Below, piece by piece: positions 10,846 through 22,760 of a stretch of 64,000 nt of DNA (positions are counted from its first letter, which is position 1; each line of letters starts with the position of its first letter). The stretch comes from Gnetum montanum. Taxonomy: Eukaryota; Streptophyta; Gnetopsida; Gnetales; Gnetaceae. The DNA lies in the NCBI GenBank assembly GCA_015680685.1, contig MNCI01020673.1:185783-249782 (forward strand), written 5' to 3'. Position numbers and translations under genes: made by a program. A model generated the notes under the pieces. The model was not told the DNA's origin. It ran no database searches and was given only the letters and a program-made list of their open reading frames with translations.

Positions 10846-11840
10846 TTAGTCCCACATTGTGGCATGAAATAGTCCATGGTCATTTAATAATCCCATACCT
10901 ATCCACTATTTGTAATCGAATGAACTTGGTTCTCATTTTGTTTGACTTGAGGACAAGTTTTTATTCAGTCATGGGGGTATGATGAATTGCGGTTTTCCAG
11001 GCCCTAATATTGGGTATGCAATATTGTAGCCTAGATACGATATTGTATACACGATATCATGATTCCTATGTCAACTTATAAATATAGCACTTAGGCACAC
11101 AACGAAGGAGCCTTTTAGTCAGTCTTTAGTTAGTTTTTAGTCTTTAGTTCTTATAATTAGTTTTAGTGTTCTTTCCAAGTGCATGCCCGTAGTGTGATGC
11201 TTGTAATTATATGGAACCTTTGTTCGAGTGTGACATACCTGGACACACACACGATTGACAATAAAGATCGAGATTATTCCATCATTATCGCAGTCACTTA
11301 GCTTTTAATTATTTTAATTGTTAATTATTTATTGTTTTTTTCTTAGTTAATATTTTTTTTATCGTCATTTACTATTCCTATTATTAACATGAAATGGGTA
11401 TGCCTTAATCACGAATATTTAAGTGCAACTACGGGGTAACCCAATAGTGTACTGAGTAGTGCTTCGAGTGATGTATGCTTGGTGATCCCAAAAGTAGTAA
11501 ATGAAGTCCAAGATGTGTACGGATGATTAGGGATGAATGCTTATTATACTTAGGCTAGCTTAGATCTTATTTCCTATTTCCCATTAGCTTAATTAGCTTA
11601 ATCGAGTTATCTCTTATTGTCCTTAGGAGTTGTATAGTATTAGGGATCACATCATACACCTCACTCTAGACTAAACCATACATGACAAAGCAAATACTAG
11701 TTCAAGTGGGAAGATAGCGAACTGTAATCAACATATAACCATCTAGGTGCCACAACTAGTCCATCTGCAAAGTTTGATTGGATCACGTGTACACACTTGT
11801 ATTCGTATGGTTGAGTGTAGGGGTACCTCGTTGCTCATCA
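10846..11840 (+). mobile_element. Element C: 3' end fragment with complete LTR
   Basis: About 130 bases of 3' internal sequence (with the AATAATCCCATACC block shared with A) and the polypurine tract TTCAGTCATGGGGGTA are followed by a full LTR at 10980-11840. The LTR starts TGATGAATTGCGG, has a TATA box at 11077-11084 and ends GTTGCTCATCA. Its U3 has GATATT/GATATC-type palindromes. It abuts GTTCC, inside the spacer of element D, whose own text elsewhere reads GGTGTGGTTCCCATTT. So C probably inserted into D, but the left partner of the target duplication is not visible. Confidence 0.7.
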
Positions 11841-13259
11841 GTTCCCATTTAAAAAAAAATTAATGGAAATTCAAAGAACATCCCTTCGACATGAATAAGT
11901 CCTTGCATGGTGTGGTTCCCATTTCAAAAAGAAAAAAACAAAAAAAAAATAATGAAAATTCAAAGCACATCCCTTAGACAAATAAAAGGGCTACAAGAAT
12001 TGGTTATAAGACTTGAATGACATGCACTTATGCTTGAAGGTCCCCTCTAACTACGACCCCCTCTCTCACTTTCTACTTCTCTTTTCTTCTCTTTGTGGGA
12101 TGGCAGTTGTTTTTTGGAAGCATTCTTGTGTCTCGAGTGGGTGGATCAATCTTAGAGTGGCGATGCGAAGTCACTAAAAGTAGCTAGTTTTGGTCTGGAC
12201 TGAGGATGGAACTTCTTGGATCATTTTAAACATAAATTCCACAAGGGACTTCTTATGACCTCGATTTGGAACTCCATCCCACCTTCTCTATCATCCATCC
12301 ATGCTACTATAACTCACCTCATTGCTTGGTTCTATGTTATGTTCTATGTCTTGGTTTGATGTGTTGGGATTCTTGAGTAGATTCTTTTAGGTTGGTCCTT
12401 AACTTTTCATGATCATTAATTGACTGTGGGGCACACGGACTCTCCAATTGAGGTTATGAAAGGGCAAAAAGGGCATGAGCCTGCTATGGGGAGGACCCAC
12501 TTGCATAGCTCTTGGCTTGGTATGTTAAGGTTCTTTACCTTTGACATCATTACAATCCTATCTTTTGCATATTCCATTAAGTATATCGCTTAGTGCTCCT
12601 TAATCTTTCATTTCATTCATCCGCTAAATCAATTTTTCTCCATTTTTCCAAATTTATGAGTTTCAACACCCTCTTCTCATGTTTTCATATTCTTCCTAGT
12701 CCTTTAAGCTTTCATTTGATCCCAATTTCATCCAAAAATTCCTTATATTTTGAAAGTTTGACCAAAGTCAATGGTGGTTAATAGTTGTGTTGATGAGGCC
12801 TCATCGACGCAATGTGTATAGCCGATATATATTGCCTAGTACTTAGGAATTTTTTTCATATTTCTCATAACACACGAGGAGGTTTTGCAATTTTTTAGAG
12901 CCCAAAACCTTCCAAAGGTCATAACTTTCCAACCATTTGTCTAAATCACTTCGTTTTTTGACCCTACACTTACCAAAGATAAGATCTTTATCATGGGGGC
13001 CACAAACCTTAAGGCTTCCTATGAAAATTTTTGAAAATTTTTTCTAACTCCCCAAAGGGCTAATAACCATAATAACATAGAAACATTAATTCTTTCAAAG
13101 ATTAACCCTTCCAATAACCTCCAGGATGGTTTATTAATGATAACACATAAATAAATAATAATTAGATTAATTAAATCAGCCATAATTACAACTTAGCTAA
13201 GTGTAACTATCCTTAAGAGATAAGGTATTCCAATTATTTTAAGGTTACACAATGATCGC
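11841..13259 (+). mobile_element. Spacer of element D before ORF3
   Basis: This is non-coding. It holds the duplicated A-rich block, the conserved GGGCATGAGCCTGCTATGGG block at 12471-12490 and AT-rich sequence. It lines up with 40814-42760 of element F in reverse and with 1800-3370 of element A. The ORF at 12593-12781 has no recognisable product. Confidence 0.65.
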
Positions 13260-13329
13260 TAATCCATGATCTCGTTGTGATTATAGATAACACTAGAATA
13301 GAAATGTTCACAGGAAGGAGAAACCTCGC

Positions 13330-16040
13330 AACCATGGTAGAAGCAGCCTAGAGTTGGAAGGGGCCAATAAGAATAAGGCCAGGAATTACCGAAGGCAATC
13401 CATGCAACGGGACCTCTTTGTGAGGAGCCCAAAGTGGAATCTGTCCAACAAATTCTAGAAGAAGTGTCGATAGAACAATCCCAAAGAGGAGAAGTGCCTA
13501 GACCTATGCCAAGGCTTAAGGTCACTTTAACTTAAGCTTTCCTAGACATCATTAGGTCTCGAGAGACCCAAAGATTAGTTCTTCAAGAGATCAACTTTAG
13601 GCCATTTTTGGAGAAAGCTGTAGAGGATGTCAAGGCATAACTACAAACCTCTCCCATGTGGCCAGTAATCATGTCCAGTGGGGAATGGTACATGGGAGAG
13701 ACATATCTCTTTAGAGTAGCTAAAGGTTGGGGTCTATTATCAAAATCAAGGACATTCAAGTGTTCTACTTGGTAGAAGCAATTGCACAAGCACTTAGGTT
13801 GCCTAATACCAGAACACAGTTGGCTGAATTGTTCACAAAAGTTGATCTTGAGGCTAAGAGGGAGTGTACCCAGCAATGCTATGGGGTTGATTGTAAGGAG
13901 TATGATGCACTCACACCGGTAGAGTGAAGTTACTTCAAGATTGCAATCTATCACCTCAATCCAATGGTGAGGCCAAGCAAGGTAATTGCCTTCTTTGCCT
14001 AAGCATTTGTCGCTTTAAGTGGAAAATTCCCCATTAACCTCCACAGTTGATCTACTTAGAGATTGAGAAGTACTTTAAGGAGAATGAACATGGAAGGAAG
14101 ACCCTACCCATTCCATGCATCATCAGGAAACTTTGCAAAAGGGTAGGCATTGTTCACTATTCCAATGATACCCTTAGGCATGCTCATTTGGCCTCATTGT
14201 TAGAAATCATGAAAGATAAAACACCAACAACAACTCAAGAAGAGGAGTAGCTGCCACCACCACCCACTTAGGAAATAACATCAAAGGCTCACATAGTCAA
14301 GGAGGATCTATGCAAAATCCAAGAACAACTCTTGAGTGAATAGAGTAATGAGTAGGAATGAGTGGGGTAGATCCATCTGTATACAAATCCATGATGAGTT
14401 ACCTTAATGAGATGGCTTGAATAGTTAGCTAGATGGAGAGGGGTGGTCTATTCTCTGCCCAACGAACATAGCTACCTTTGAGGTTAGATCCCAATGCTCG
14501 AGAGGCGATGGTGTCACTAATAACACATTATCTATTCCTAGAGATCTTTGGGAATGTCACCACTTTCTTGGTGCGGTTGGAGGAAGGCAAAGAGGCAACT
14601 ATCTTGGTGATGTAGCACCATGGGTAGGAAACAGTAGCTGAAGTGGTGGCTGATCATGTAGCTGAAGCATTGAATGCACCTACAACATTTGTACCAGACA
14701 TGTCTGCACTTCAAGATGTGCAAACGTCTATAGGCATGATCAGTGGAAAGTTAAATGTAGCCCAGCATGAAAAGTTGCTAGAATGACTGGTAGGAATCAG
14801 GCAATCGACTCTAGAAAACTTTGATCTTTCAGATAACATCACTGCAACCTAGTAGGAGCTACTAAACATAAGGGGCAAGTGCATTATCCTAGAGGGGCAA
14901 CTCAAAACAACCCAAGAAAGAAACCAATGCTTGGCCGCTGAGGTTGCCGAACTTCATGCCCAACTTGCAAATCCTGCGATCCTTAGCCCAACAATAATAA
15001 GAGTTAAAGCTTTCAAATAGCTTTAAGAAAGACTCCAAAAAGCTGAGGAGAAGGCAGTAATGACCATCTTCAACCAGTCCATAGTTGAAGCAGAACACAC
15101 TTAATTAGGAAGGACTTGGAACAGATGCACTAGGAGAATCAAGCCTTGACCACACAAAATTATTGCCTACGAAATGTTGATGCTCAAAAGGATCAAATGC
15201 AGGAATTTCTTCATCAACAGCAAGAGTAGCTTGCTATGGTAAACATTGAACTAAGGATATTGGCCATGGAAAACCACAATCTATTAATGGAGGAAGTGCA
15301 TGCCTTGCACCAGGAATCAACTATCAAAATCGCTGCCTAGAAGAATGAGGCCCTCTAATTTGAGAAAGTGAAGAATCACTATAGGGACGAGGTTAGCCTG
15401 TAGAAGGAAGTGAATGAAAAAAAAAATTCAGATGCCAAAGGTGAAATTGAATGAAGTCCTCCAGCAACTCCAACAAGGAAGAGAGATGTGGCAACCCATC
15501 ATTGATGAGATCAACACCTATAGCAAAGTAGAGATTTGTTTAAAGGAGTTGCAAAATAAGGAGATGATAGAGTACATGGAGTTGGCCAATCTCTGATATG
15601 CAAACTTGGCAATGCTAATGACTGGACGATCATGGTTAGAATTAGAACAATAAGTGGCTAGCTCATATTTGTTATACGAGGTAGAGTTCAAGCATCACAA
15701 AGACACCAAGCAGAAGTTTGAGACTACAAACGCTAAACTCGAAGTTCTTAGAGGCCGATTCAGAGACCAACAATCAATCGCTAAGAACCTAGCTAGAAGG
15801 ATGAAGGACTACCAAGAGCTAAAAGACATAGTTAGGGAATTCAACATTGAATGCAAATAGTTCACTGCCTGATTCATCATTGTGAAGGAGTTATTTCCAG
15901 CAATGTTGTGTTGTTGGGATGTGCCCATTCCAACCCACATTGGGGAAGTTACGTGGACGGTGCATGATCCCCAGAGTAAGGAGAAGAAAATGAAAGAACT
16001 ACTAGATGCTTTCTACCTCCTACTTGAAGTTGCAATAGCA
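13330..16040 (+). pseudogene. ORF3 of element D, plant-transposon domain plus coiled coil, broken
   Basis: Open pieces at 13727-13927, 14047-14250, 15414-15596 and 15654-15860 align in order with ORF3 of element F. The first part has IEKYFKENEHGRKTLPIPCI and RKLCKRVGIVHYSNDTLR, resembling the 'putative plant transposon protein' domain found downstream of pol in Athila-like elements. The second part (15130-15860) is heptad-rich, with many Glu, Lys, Gln and Leu (LNEVLQQLQQGREMWQP, KNLARRMKDYQELKDI), and is most likely a long coiled coil. Numerous stops show it is dead. The function is not known; an env-like or particle role is inference from position. Confidence 0.7.
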
Positions 16041-16384
16041 GCAAGATAGTCGTAGCCACCTCAATTGTTACTCGTGCGTGAAGCCAATGAAGGTTCCTCA
16101 AAGCCTTAGGAACCATCACTACCTGGAACCGTTTAATCTTCTCTATCAAGCTTCACACCATCAAAGAACATGTTGTCTAGTTTTAAAGTGTTGCATCATG
16201 GTGTTCAATTTTGTGTCCTAAAAACCTTCATTCTTTGTAATGTGTGGATCTGTACACTTAGGCACTCCATTTTTTGTCAAGTTAGTCAATTTCTTTTGTT
16301 TGAAAAAAAGTTAGTTAATAGTCCCATACCTTTTCAATTTTGTAAAAGAACTCGAGGTCGAGTTTTCATTTAGTTGTGAGGGTA

Positions 16385-17253
16385 TGATGAGTTGCGTTTA
16401 GTTGGTTGCATCGACGACGCCTCGTCAATGCATCATGGCCTTGTCGATGCAGTGTCAATTTTCTTAATTTTTTGTTATAAATATGTGCTTGCAGCTGCAT
16501 TTATGGCAAGTAGATATTGTAGTTGTAGTTGAGCTCTTACATTTTTTCCATTTGAAAGTTAGAATTTTTCCTTTGAGTGCCCGCAGCAAGAGTCATTGAG
16601 TGTATAGATCTTTATTCGAGCATTGTTGTACCTAAGCACGACAATGTGTGTGGCAATAAAGACAAGCTTTCTAATAAACTTTGTAGCACTTTGGATAGAT
16701 TAGCTATTTCATATATGCATTTAATATTTTTAGCTATTTATTAAATGTTTTCAATTAGTTATTAAATATGTTCCAATTATTACGTTAATGAAGCAATTTA
16801 GTCAAATAGAGCACACACATAAGTATGATTTTTTCGAGTGTAACACGTAATCGCTTGGTAATCCCAACAATGTTATTGCTTGGTATGCCCAATAGCATAG
16901 CGCTTGGTTGCCTAGTAGTGGATACATGGGTTCAAGACATGTACGGAAAGTGGGATCGAATGCTTATGTTAAGATTAGTTAAATGCTAGTTAATTAGTTA
17001 ATTTAGATTAGTTAAACAAATTCCTTTTATCTACATTTGAGCACCAACTTATAAAACATAAAATGATAAAAATCAGATGCCTCAATTACACTTAACCATA
17101 CCAACAAACATCACAAGTGTAATTGGGAAGACAACGATTGACCTTAAGGCTATATTCACTTCCTAAAGGACTAGTGTGCTAGAAACGACAAAGTCCATGG
17201 AATTTGACCAAATCATGCATGAACGCTTTGTGATTTGTATGGTTGGGTGTAGG
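16385..17253 (+). repeat. 3' LTR of element D, right end truncated
   Basis: The LTR follows a polypurine-like tract (TTGTGAGGGTA) and starts TGATGAGTTGCG. Its U3 has CATCGACGACG and GTCGATGCAG, a TCGA-type repeat as in element F. The TATA box is at 16476-16483. It ends in GGTTGGGTGTAGG without the last 20 or so bases expected (..CTCATCA). Sequence from 17254 is unrelated. Confidence 0.75.
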
Positions 17254-17389
17254 ATAAGTATGGGCCTAGTCAAGAAAACAAGAGCTCACAATCACCTAAC
17301 GAACTTACACTTAATACTAGTGCACTCACAGATTGCAATACAGTGTACTATGATACTTGTAGATCATATGGTTAGGCATTATGCATACT

Positions 17390-18850
17390 CATTACTTATC
17401 ACAACATTTCCTCTACTCTCTAAATTGTGCAATTTATCTCTTCTCATAACATTTAACATTCATCTTGTCATTTGCATTTCTACCGTTCTAATTTGTTGTT
17501 CATGCCTCTTTTGTACAACCTAACGTTTAACACCATGTAAAATAGTAGACCTAATTATTGTTTTGTAATTTTTTAAAAAGTTTTATTGGAATTCTTTTAT
17601 CACATAAAATATCACTAGCTTGCTTCCATTTTGACCATCTTGCCTCAATCCTAAGTAGTGAAACTATTTGTAATAGGGGACTTTTTAGCTTTGAATTGTT
17701 ACTTCTATTTCACAAATGTTATGCTTAAATTGCATGTATTCTGTTATATTTCTCCTAATTTTTAAGCCTTTTGATTCGAAAGAATGTCTTCACTTTTCCA
17801 TTTTAGAAGCAATATTTTCTTGAGCACAATATCAACAGCAAACATTGTATATTAGGTGATTTCATCTTGTATTTCCTTTGTTAATTTATGCATAACAATA
17901 GCAAATAAGTACAAGCAAAGTGCATACCCCTTGATGTATACCTATTATGATTGGAAAATCAAATGTAATTCTAGAACCTATTTGAATTTTAGTAGTAGCT
18001 TCTTCCTATATGTCTTGAATCATTTTAATATATTTATCAGGGAAGTTTTTTCTTCTTAATGCCTACCAAATAATATCTCCAAGCACTCTATCATATGCTT
18101 TTTTCAAGTCAAGGAAGAAGATCGTATGTAAATTTTCTCTAAGTTGTTTGAATTTCTTTATTAATCATAACATAAAAAATAGCCTCTATAATAGATCTCC
18201 TAGCATAAATTCAAATTAATTTTGTTAAATATTGTTTATTCAAGTCTAAGATACTCCTCTATAGCTCTTTCCCAAAACTTCATATTTGCTTGATCTCTAT
18301 AATGCTTGTACAATGTTGTCTATTTTTTTTTTATTCTTATAGATGGGAATAAGAATGCTTTTTTGCACATAGAGAAAGAATATAATATGATAATGTACCT
18401 ATTTTTATAAATTTGCAAATTTACCAACATCTCCATGGAAACTTCTTTTTTCAAGTCAATGCAAATCATATATAGATTTTCCCTTTGTTGTTTGAATTTC
18501 TTCATTAATTGTCATATTAAGAAAAATATACTTTACAATAGATCTCCTAACATAAATCCAAATTAATTTTTAAAATATTGTTATTCAAGCATAAGATGCT
18601 CCTCTATAACTCTTTTCCAAAGCTTCATATTTGCTTAATCTCTATGATGTTTTTGCATAATTTTGTGCATTTATTTATTCTTGTAAATAGGAACAACAAT
18701 ACTTTGTAATGTTTACTTGTATATAAAACATAATATGATAATGTACTTATTTTTAAAAATTTCCAGATTTACCAAAATCTCCACGGAAACTTCTATTACG
18801 TTATTAATTTTTCTCCTTTATAATTGAAGTAGTATTTTTAGAAAAATAAA
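17390..18850 (-). pseudogene. LINE (non-LTR) reverse transcriptase remnant
   Basis: In minus-strand order the frames read LIPIYKNKK, a decayed WERAIEEYLR, FLDLKKAYDRVLGDIIW, IQDxYEEATTKIQ, FPIIIGIHQG, MFAVDIVL, SKGLKIRRNITEYMQF and CDKRIPIKLFKK. This is the usual block order of plant LINE ORF2: thumb and palm motifs, the FADD box, then the C-terminal part. The catalytic box reads FAVD, so the first Asp of the pair is lost, and many stops and frameshifts follow. Endonuclease and ORF1 are not seen. The fragment is 5'-truncated and internally duplicated (18105-18800). Confidence 0.8.
18105..18800. repeat. 348-bp tandem duplication inside the LINE remnant
   Basis: Copy 1 (18105-18452) and copy 2 (18453-18800) share block order: TCAAGTCAA, a GTTTGAATTTCTT stretch, ATAGATCTCCTA, ATACTCC/ATGCTCC-TCTATA, ATAATATGATAATGTAC and finally ATGGAAACTTCT or ACGGAAACTTCT. 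They have diverged clearly from one another, so the duplication is old. Confidence 0.75.
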
Positions 18851-19224
18851 GTTAAAAAGGTTCTGTTATGCAATTTAATTTTTTCAAAATTTTCGCAGAA
18901 TGGTTTTAACAACCGTGAAAAGCATGGAAGCATTCAAATTCGAAGGCTGAGCGTGACCAAAGTTTAACGGCGTTTATAATCACATTCGCAACGAGAAAGT
19001 ATTTCAAAATCCAAATGAAAGTCATTTGTCTTGCAGGGATCATACGCTTGGGAGATCAAAGCCAAGCCACGCTGTATGATAAAATTACACGGTACGCTTC
19101 CGCTGTGGCCATTTACAGTCCGTTTTACACTTGTTGCCGCGTTTGAAGTTCCCTTGCCTTTTGCAATGGGCGTATTCGAATGTAATGGAGAAAGAACGCT
19201 TCCTTGGCTTCTGTTGTAGCGCAA
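18851..19224 (+). promoter_or_regulatory. Upstream region of the PPR gene
   Basis: This lies between the LINE remnant and the proposed PPR start codon. TTTATAATC at about 18972 is a possible TATA-like element, but there is nothing to confirm it. The sequence from 19030 on is less AT-rich and may hold the 5' untranslated region. ORFs on both strands here have no recognisable product. Confidence 0.3.
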
Positions 19225-22200
19225 ATGGTGTGGAGGAATGTCAAATTCCAAACGATCATTTCGTTTGAGGCTCCACCAGTTTTGAAGCCAAGCTGTTCTT
19301 CTCCATCGAAATTCAGATTCATTGCAATGGATTCCTTTGCACACCGTTGTTCTCAATTTTACACAACCAAAGAAGCAGCAAAATCCCGCATTGACAGGCT
19401 GCCGAAGCCATTAGGATTTGCTTGGTATCACTCAAGTAAGCCTCCTTCCACGTGCTGGCAATCTCTATAGTTGTTTGTGGAAAATTCTTGTTTTACAACC
19501 ATTAGCTTAAGCAAATTTAGAAGAACCTTTTCACAAAAACTGCTTCTGTTTGCCTTTCTGGTTATTTCTAGCAAATTCGTGTTCCATAAGCAGTAGGTTA
19601 GGGTAAACCAGAAGAACATTTGTAGAGAAACTACATTTTTATCTGAAGACTTATTATTCAAGTATATCACAAACCAGGTGTGCAGGAAGAATCGTATAGC
19701 TGCATGCTTGCTCTGGAATCTTGGAATTCGCTTAATAAGATGGCCTTCGAGCAAGACCGGCTAACCAGAAAGCATGGAAAACGGGCTCTGCGGCATCTAG
19801 AATTCATTCGCAAGTGTCCTGAATTCGATTACCTAACTTGTTACAGTGTTTGCCTGGTTATCCGCATCTTGCAAAAGACTAACATGGTGAAATTTGCTGG
19901 GGACCTCATGTCCTATACCTCCAAATTTAGTTCTGCGGCTTTATTTGACATGTTGAGAGAGACCGTTTCAAAGTGCAATTTAAACTCTGATGTATTTGAC
20001 TTACTTGTTGACATCTACTTTGATATGGGACTACAGAGAAAGGTTGTGGAGATATTCTGGCTTATGAAGCGAAATGGTTTCGAGCCATCTGTATGTTCAT
20101 ACAACCATGTATTTAGGGTTTTCTACAAGAGAGATCCTGTATCTTTTCTATGGCGTCTGTTAAGAGATATGCTTGTTCACAGCGTTTGTTTCAATGCGGA
20201 CACATTTGATATTCTGATAAACGCTCTTTGCCATGATGGCAACATTAGCAAGGCCAACCATCTAGTATTAAAAATGCGGGAAGCTGGATTTAATCCGAAA
20301 CCTTTCACTTACAATATGCTTATTCATGGGAACTGCAGAGTTGGAAATCTCTGTACATCTTTCAATCTTCTAGCTCAGATGAAGGCAAATGGAGTAGCTC
20401 CAGACAATTACACTTATGATATCTTGATTGATACTCTCTGCAAGGATCTTAATAGTGATCAGGCTTATATGCTTCTTGTAGAACTATATAAGAGAGGATT
20501 AAAGCCTACAAAGACTATGTACAGCACCTTAATTAATGGCTTTTTGAAGGAAAGGAAGAAGAAATGTGCAGAGCTGGTATTTCGTGAGATGTTGCAAATG
20601 GGCTTATCCCCTAGTTTAATAACATGTAAACTATTGCTAAATGGACTTTGTGAGGAAGGGAGGTTCCTGGAGGCCTGTCATATTTGGTGTAACATGTTAA
20701 CAGTAGGTATTAAACCGGATTTGATATGTTACAATATAATAATTAGAGGACTTTGCCTTGCAGACATGGTTGATGAGGCACTGGAACTCTTTGCAAAGAT
20801 AAAACAATCTGGGCTATGTCCAACGAATATCACATACACAATTCTGATAGATGGCTTGTGTAAGAAAGGTAACATTTGGGAAGCATATAATCTTTTTGAA
20901 AAAATGGGAAGAATGGGACTGAAGATAGATGTTATAACTTACACTACTCTAATTAATGGCTTTTCTACAAAAGGAGATTTGTACATGGCAAATCAGGTGT
21001 TGGATGACATTCAGAGTAGCGGTGTGAGACCTAATCGGGTTACATATGCAGCTTTAATTGATGGCTATTGTAAGCAGGGTAAAATGGATGGAGCTTGCAG
21101 TTTGTATCTTGAAATGGAGGAGGAGGGAATTTCTGCTGATCTAGTCATATATAACATCCTTATTAATGGATATTGCAAACAAGGTCAACTGAAAGCAGCA
21201 GAGAAAGTATTGAAAACCCTGATTAGTCAAGGTATATTGCCTAATCATATTACCTATAATTCTCTAATATATGGTTACTGCATAACAGGTAATTGTCTGG
21301 AGGCATTGAATGTGTATGCTGAAATGGTAAGATATGGTCACTCACCAAATAGTTTCACATTTGTTGCAATTTTAAAAGGGCTTGTCAAGAAGGGTATGTT
21401 AGATGAAGCAACAAAATTCTTTAAAAATATTCCAAGAATTCCTTTACTATTAAATAATTATGTCTATAATACTCTAATTAATGCTAACTGCAAGGCTAAA
21501 AAGCTTCATGAAGCTTCTAGGCTAATAGATGAAATGACAGAACAAGGATTGTCTCCAGATGTCTACACATACACAATTCTTATAGATGGATTTTGTAAGG
21601 CAGATAATGTAGTTGAAGGCATTCTACTTTTGTCAAGAATGCAGGATAAGGGCATAGCCCCAAATCATGCTACATACACATGTTTAATAAATTCTCTTTG
21701 CAAAGATGGTAAAGTTGAGGTAGCATCTTTCTTACATGAGCAAATGCTAGCAGAATGCATTGAATCAAACACCGTGACATATAATGCCCTTATCGATGGA
21801 TACTGTAGATTGGGTAAATTAAAGGAAGCCAACAAGCTTTTTAAAATACTGTTACAAATTGGTTTGGTTCCAGACATTGTAACATACAACACCCTCATCC
21901 TTGGGCACTCCAAGCAAGGGAATTTGTACAGGAGTTACTACTTCTTCAACAGATTGGTGCAGAACGGATTTCTTCCTGATGTCAATACATATCATGCACT
22001 GATTGTTGGTTTTTGTGAGAGAGGCAAACTGGTTCAAGCAAAAGAAATATTGCACCAAATGCTTAAGAAAGGTGTATCTCCTGATGAATTGATTTTCAAT
22101 TTGTTGATTTTTAAGTTTTGCGTTAATGGAGATGTGGAGGCTGCTTATGTGCTTTTTACTGAAATGAAAATTTTAGGACTTTTCCCTGCTAAGCATACAT

Positions 22201-22760
22201 ACAGCACATTGATTGATGCATTTCTTAGAAAAGGAATGATGAAAAAGGCTTCTGCACTTTTCCATGCAATGATTCAGAATGGACTTGTTCCTCATCACAA
22301 CGTATTTGTTAAGCTTATTAATGGTTTTTGCAGAGGTGGTAATCTGGAAGGAGCTTTTAAGCTAAGGGAAGAGAATGACATATTGCATGTAGTTCCACCT
22401 GAAGTGGCTTACAGTGCTGTTGTTAGAGGAGTCTGCAAGATTGGAAAGTTGGAAGACTCACATTTTCTTTTACAGGATATGCTTCAAAAGGGGTTAATTC
22501 CAACTATTGCTACTTTTACCACTCTTATTGATAGATATTGCAAAGCTAACAAACTTCAAACAGCAATGCAATTAGCTAATCTAATGATGGATCACGGCAT
22601 GAAACCAGATGTGGTCATATACAATGTTCTTATCACAGGACTTTGCATGCAAGGAAACTTGACTGGGGCTTTACAAATGAAAGAGGATATGATGGAAAGA
22701 GGTATTTCACCTAACTCAAGTACTTATAGAGCACTCATTAATGTTTGCTGTAAAGGGTGA
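19225..22760 (+). CDS. P-class pentatricopeptide repeat protein, two-exon model
   Basis: The main exon (19678-22760) encodes 26 tandem 35-residue PPR motifs without a gap, plus a partial 27th (typical unit: TYNTLI..CK.G....A..L...M...G..P). There is no E, E+ or DYW domain, so it is P-class. Such proteins bind organelle RNA and affect its stability, splicing, cleavage or translation. The repeat exon has no convincing start of its own. A short upstream frame from ATG 19225 joins it in phase through a 242-bp intron (19436-19677, GTAAGC...ACCAG), giving about 1097 residues with repeats at about 173-1082. The new N-terminus is rich in Arg, Ser, Phe and Tyr (RCSQFYTTKEAAKSRIDRL), fitting an organelle presequence. 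The stop TGA falls inside repeat 27, and the frame beyond it still reads IQRAYQFEGY, PPR-like. Confidence 0.85.
19436..19677 (+). other. Predicted intron of the PPR gene
   Basis: The donor is CAA|GTAAGC and the acceptor is AACCAG|GTGTG. The phase-1 donor (one base, A) and acceptor (GT first) restore a codon AGT and keep the PPR frame. The alternative acceptor six bases later (TGTGCAG) would put a stop in frame, so it is less likely. No transcript is available to confirm it. Confidence 0.6.

Larger units (their letters stand above)
11841..17253 (+). mobile_element. Element D: 3' half of an Athila-like element with ORF3
   Basis: The plus-strand order is spacer (11841 to about 13260), decayed ORF3 (about 13330-16040), 3' untranslated part, polypurine tract (about 16366-16384) and LTR (16385-17253). 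The spacer contains two copies of the GGTTCCCATTT...AATTCAAAG...CATCCCTT block (11841-11890 and 11905-11975) and the GGGGAGGACCCAC block at 12471-12500. Gag and pol are missing; element C lies at the left edge. Confidence 0.8.

Noticed and set aside
13259-13954. Minus-strand ORFs of 88 and 123 codons
   Set aside because: They are the complement of the decayed ORF3 of element D, whose plus-strand frames align with ORF3 of element F.
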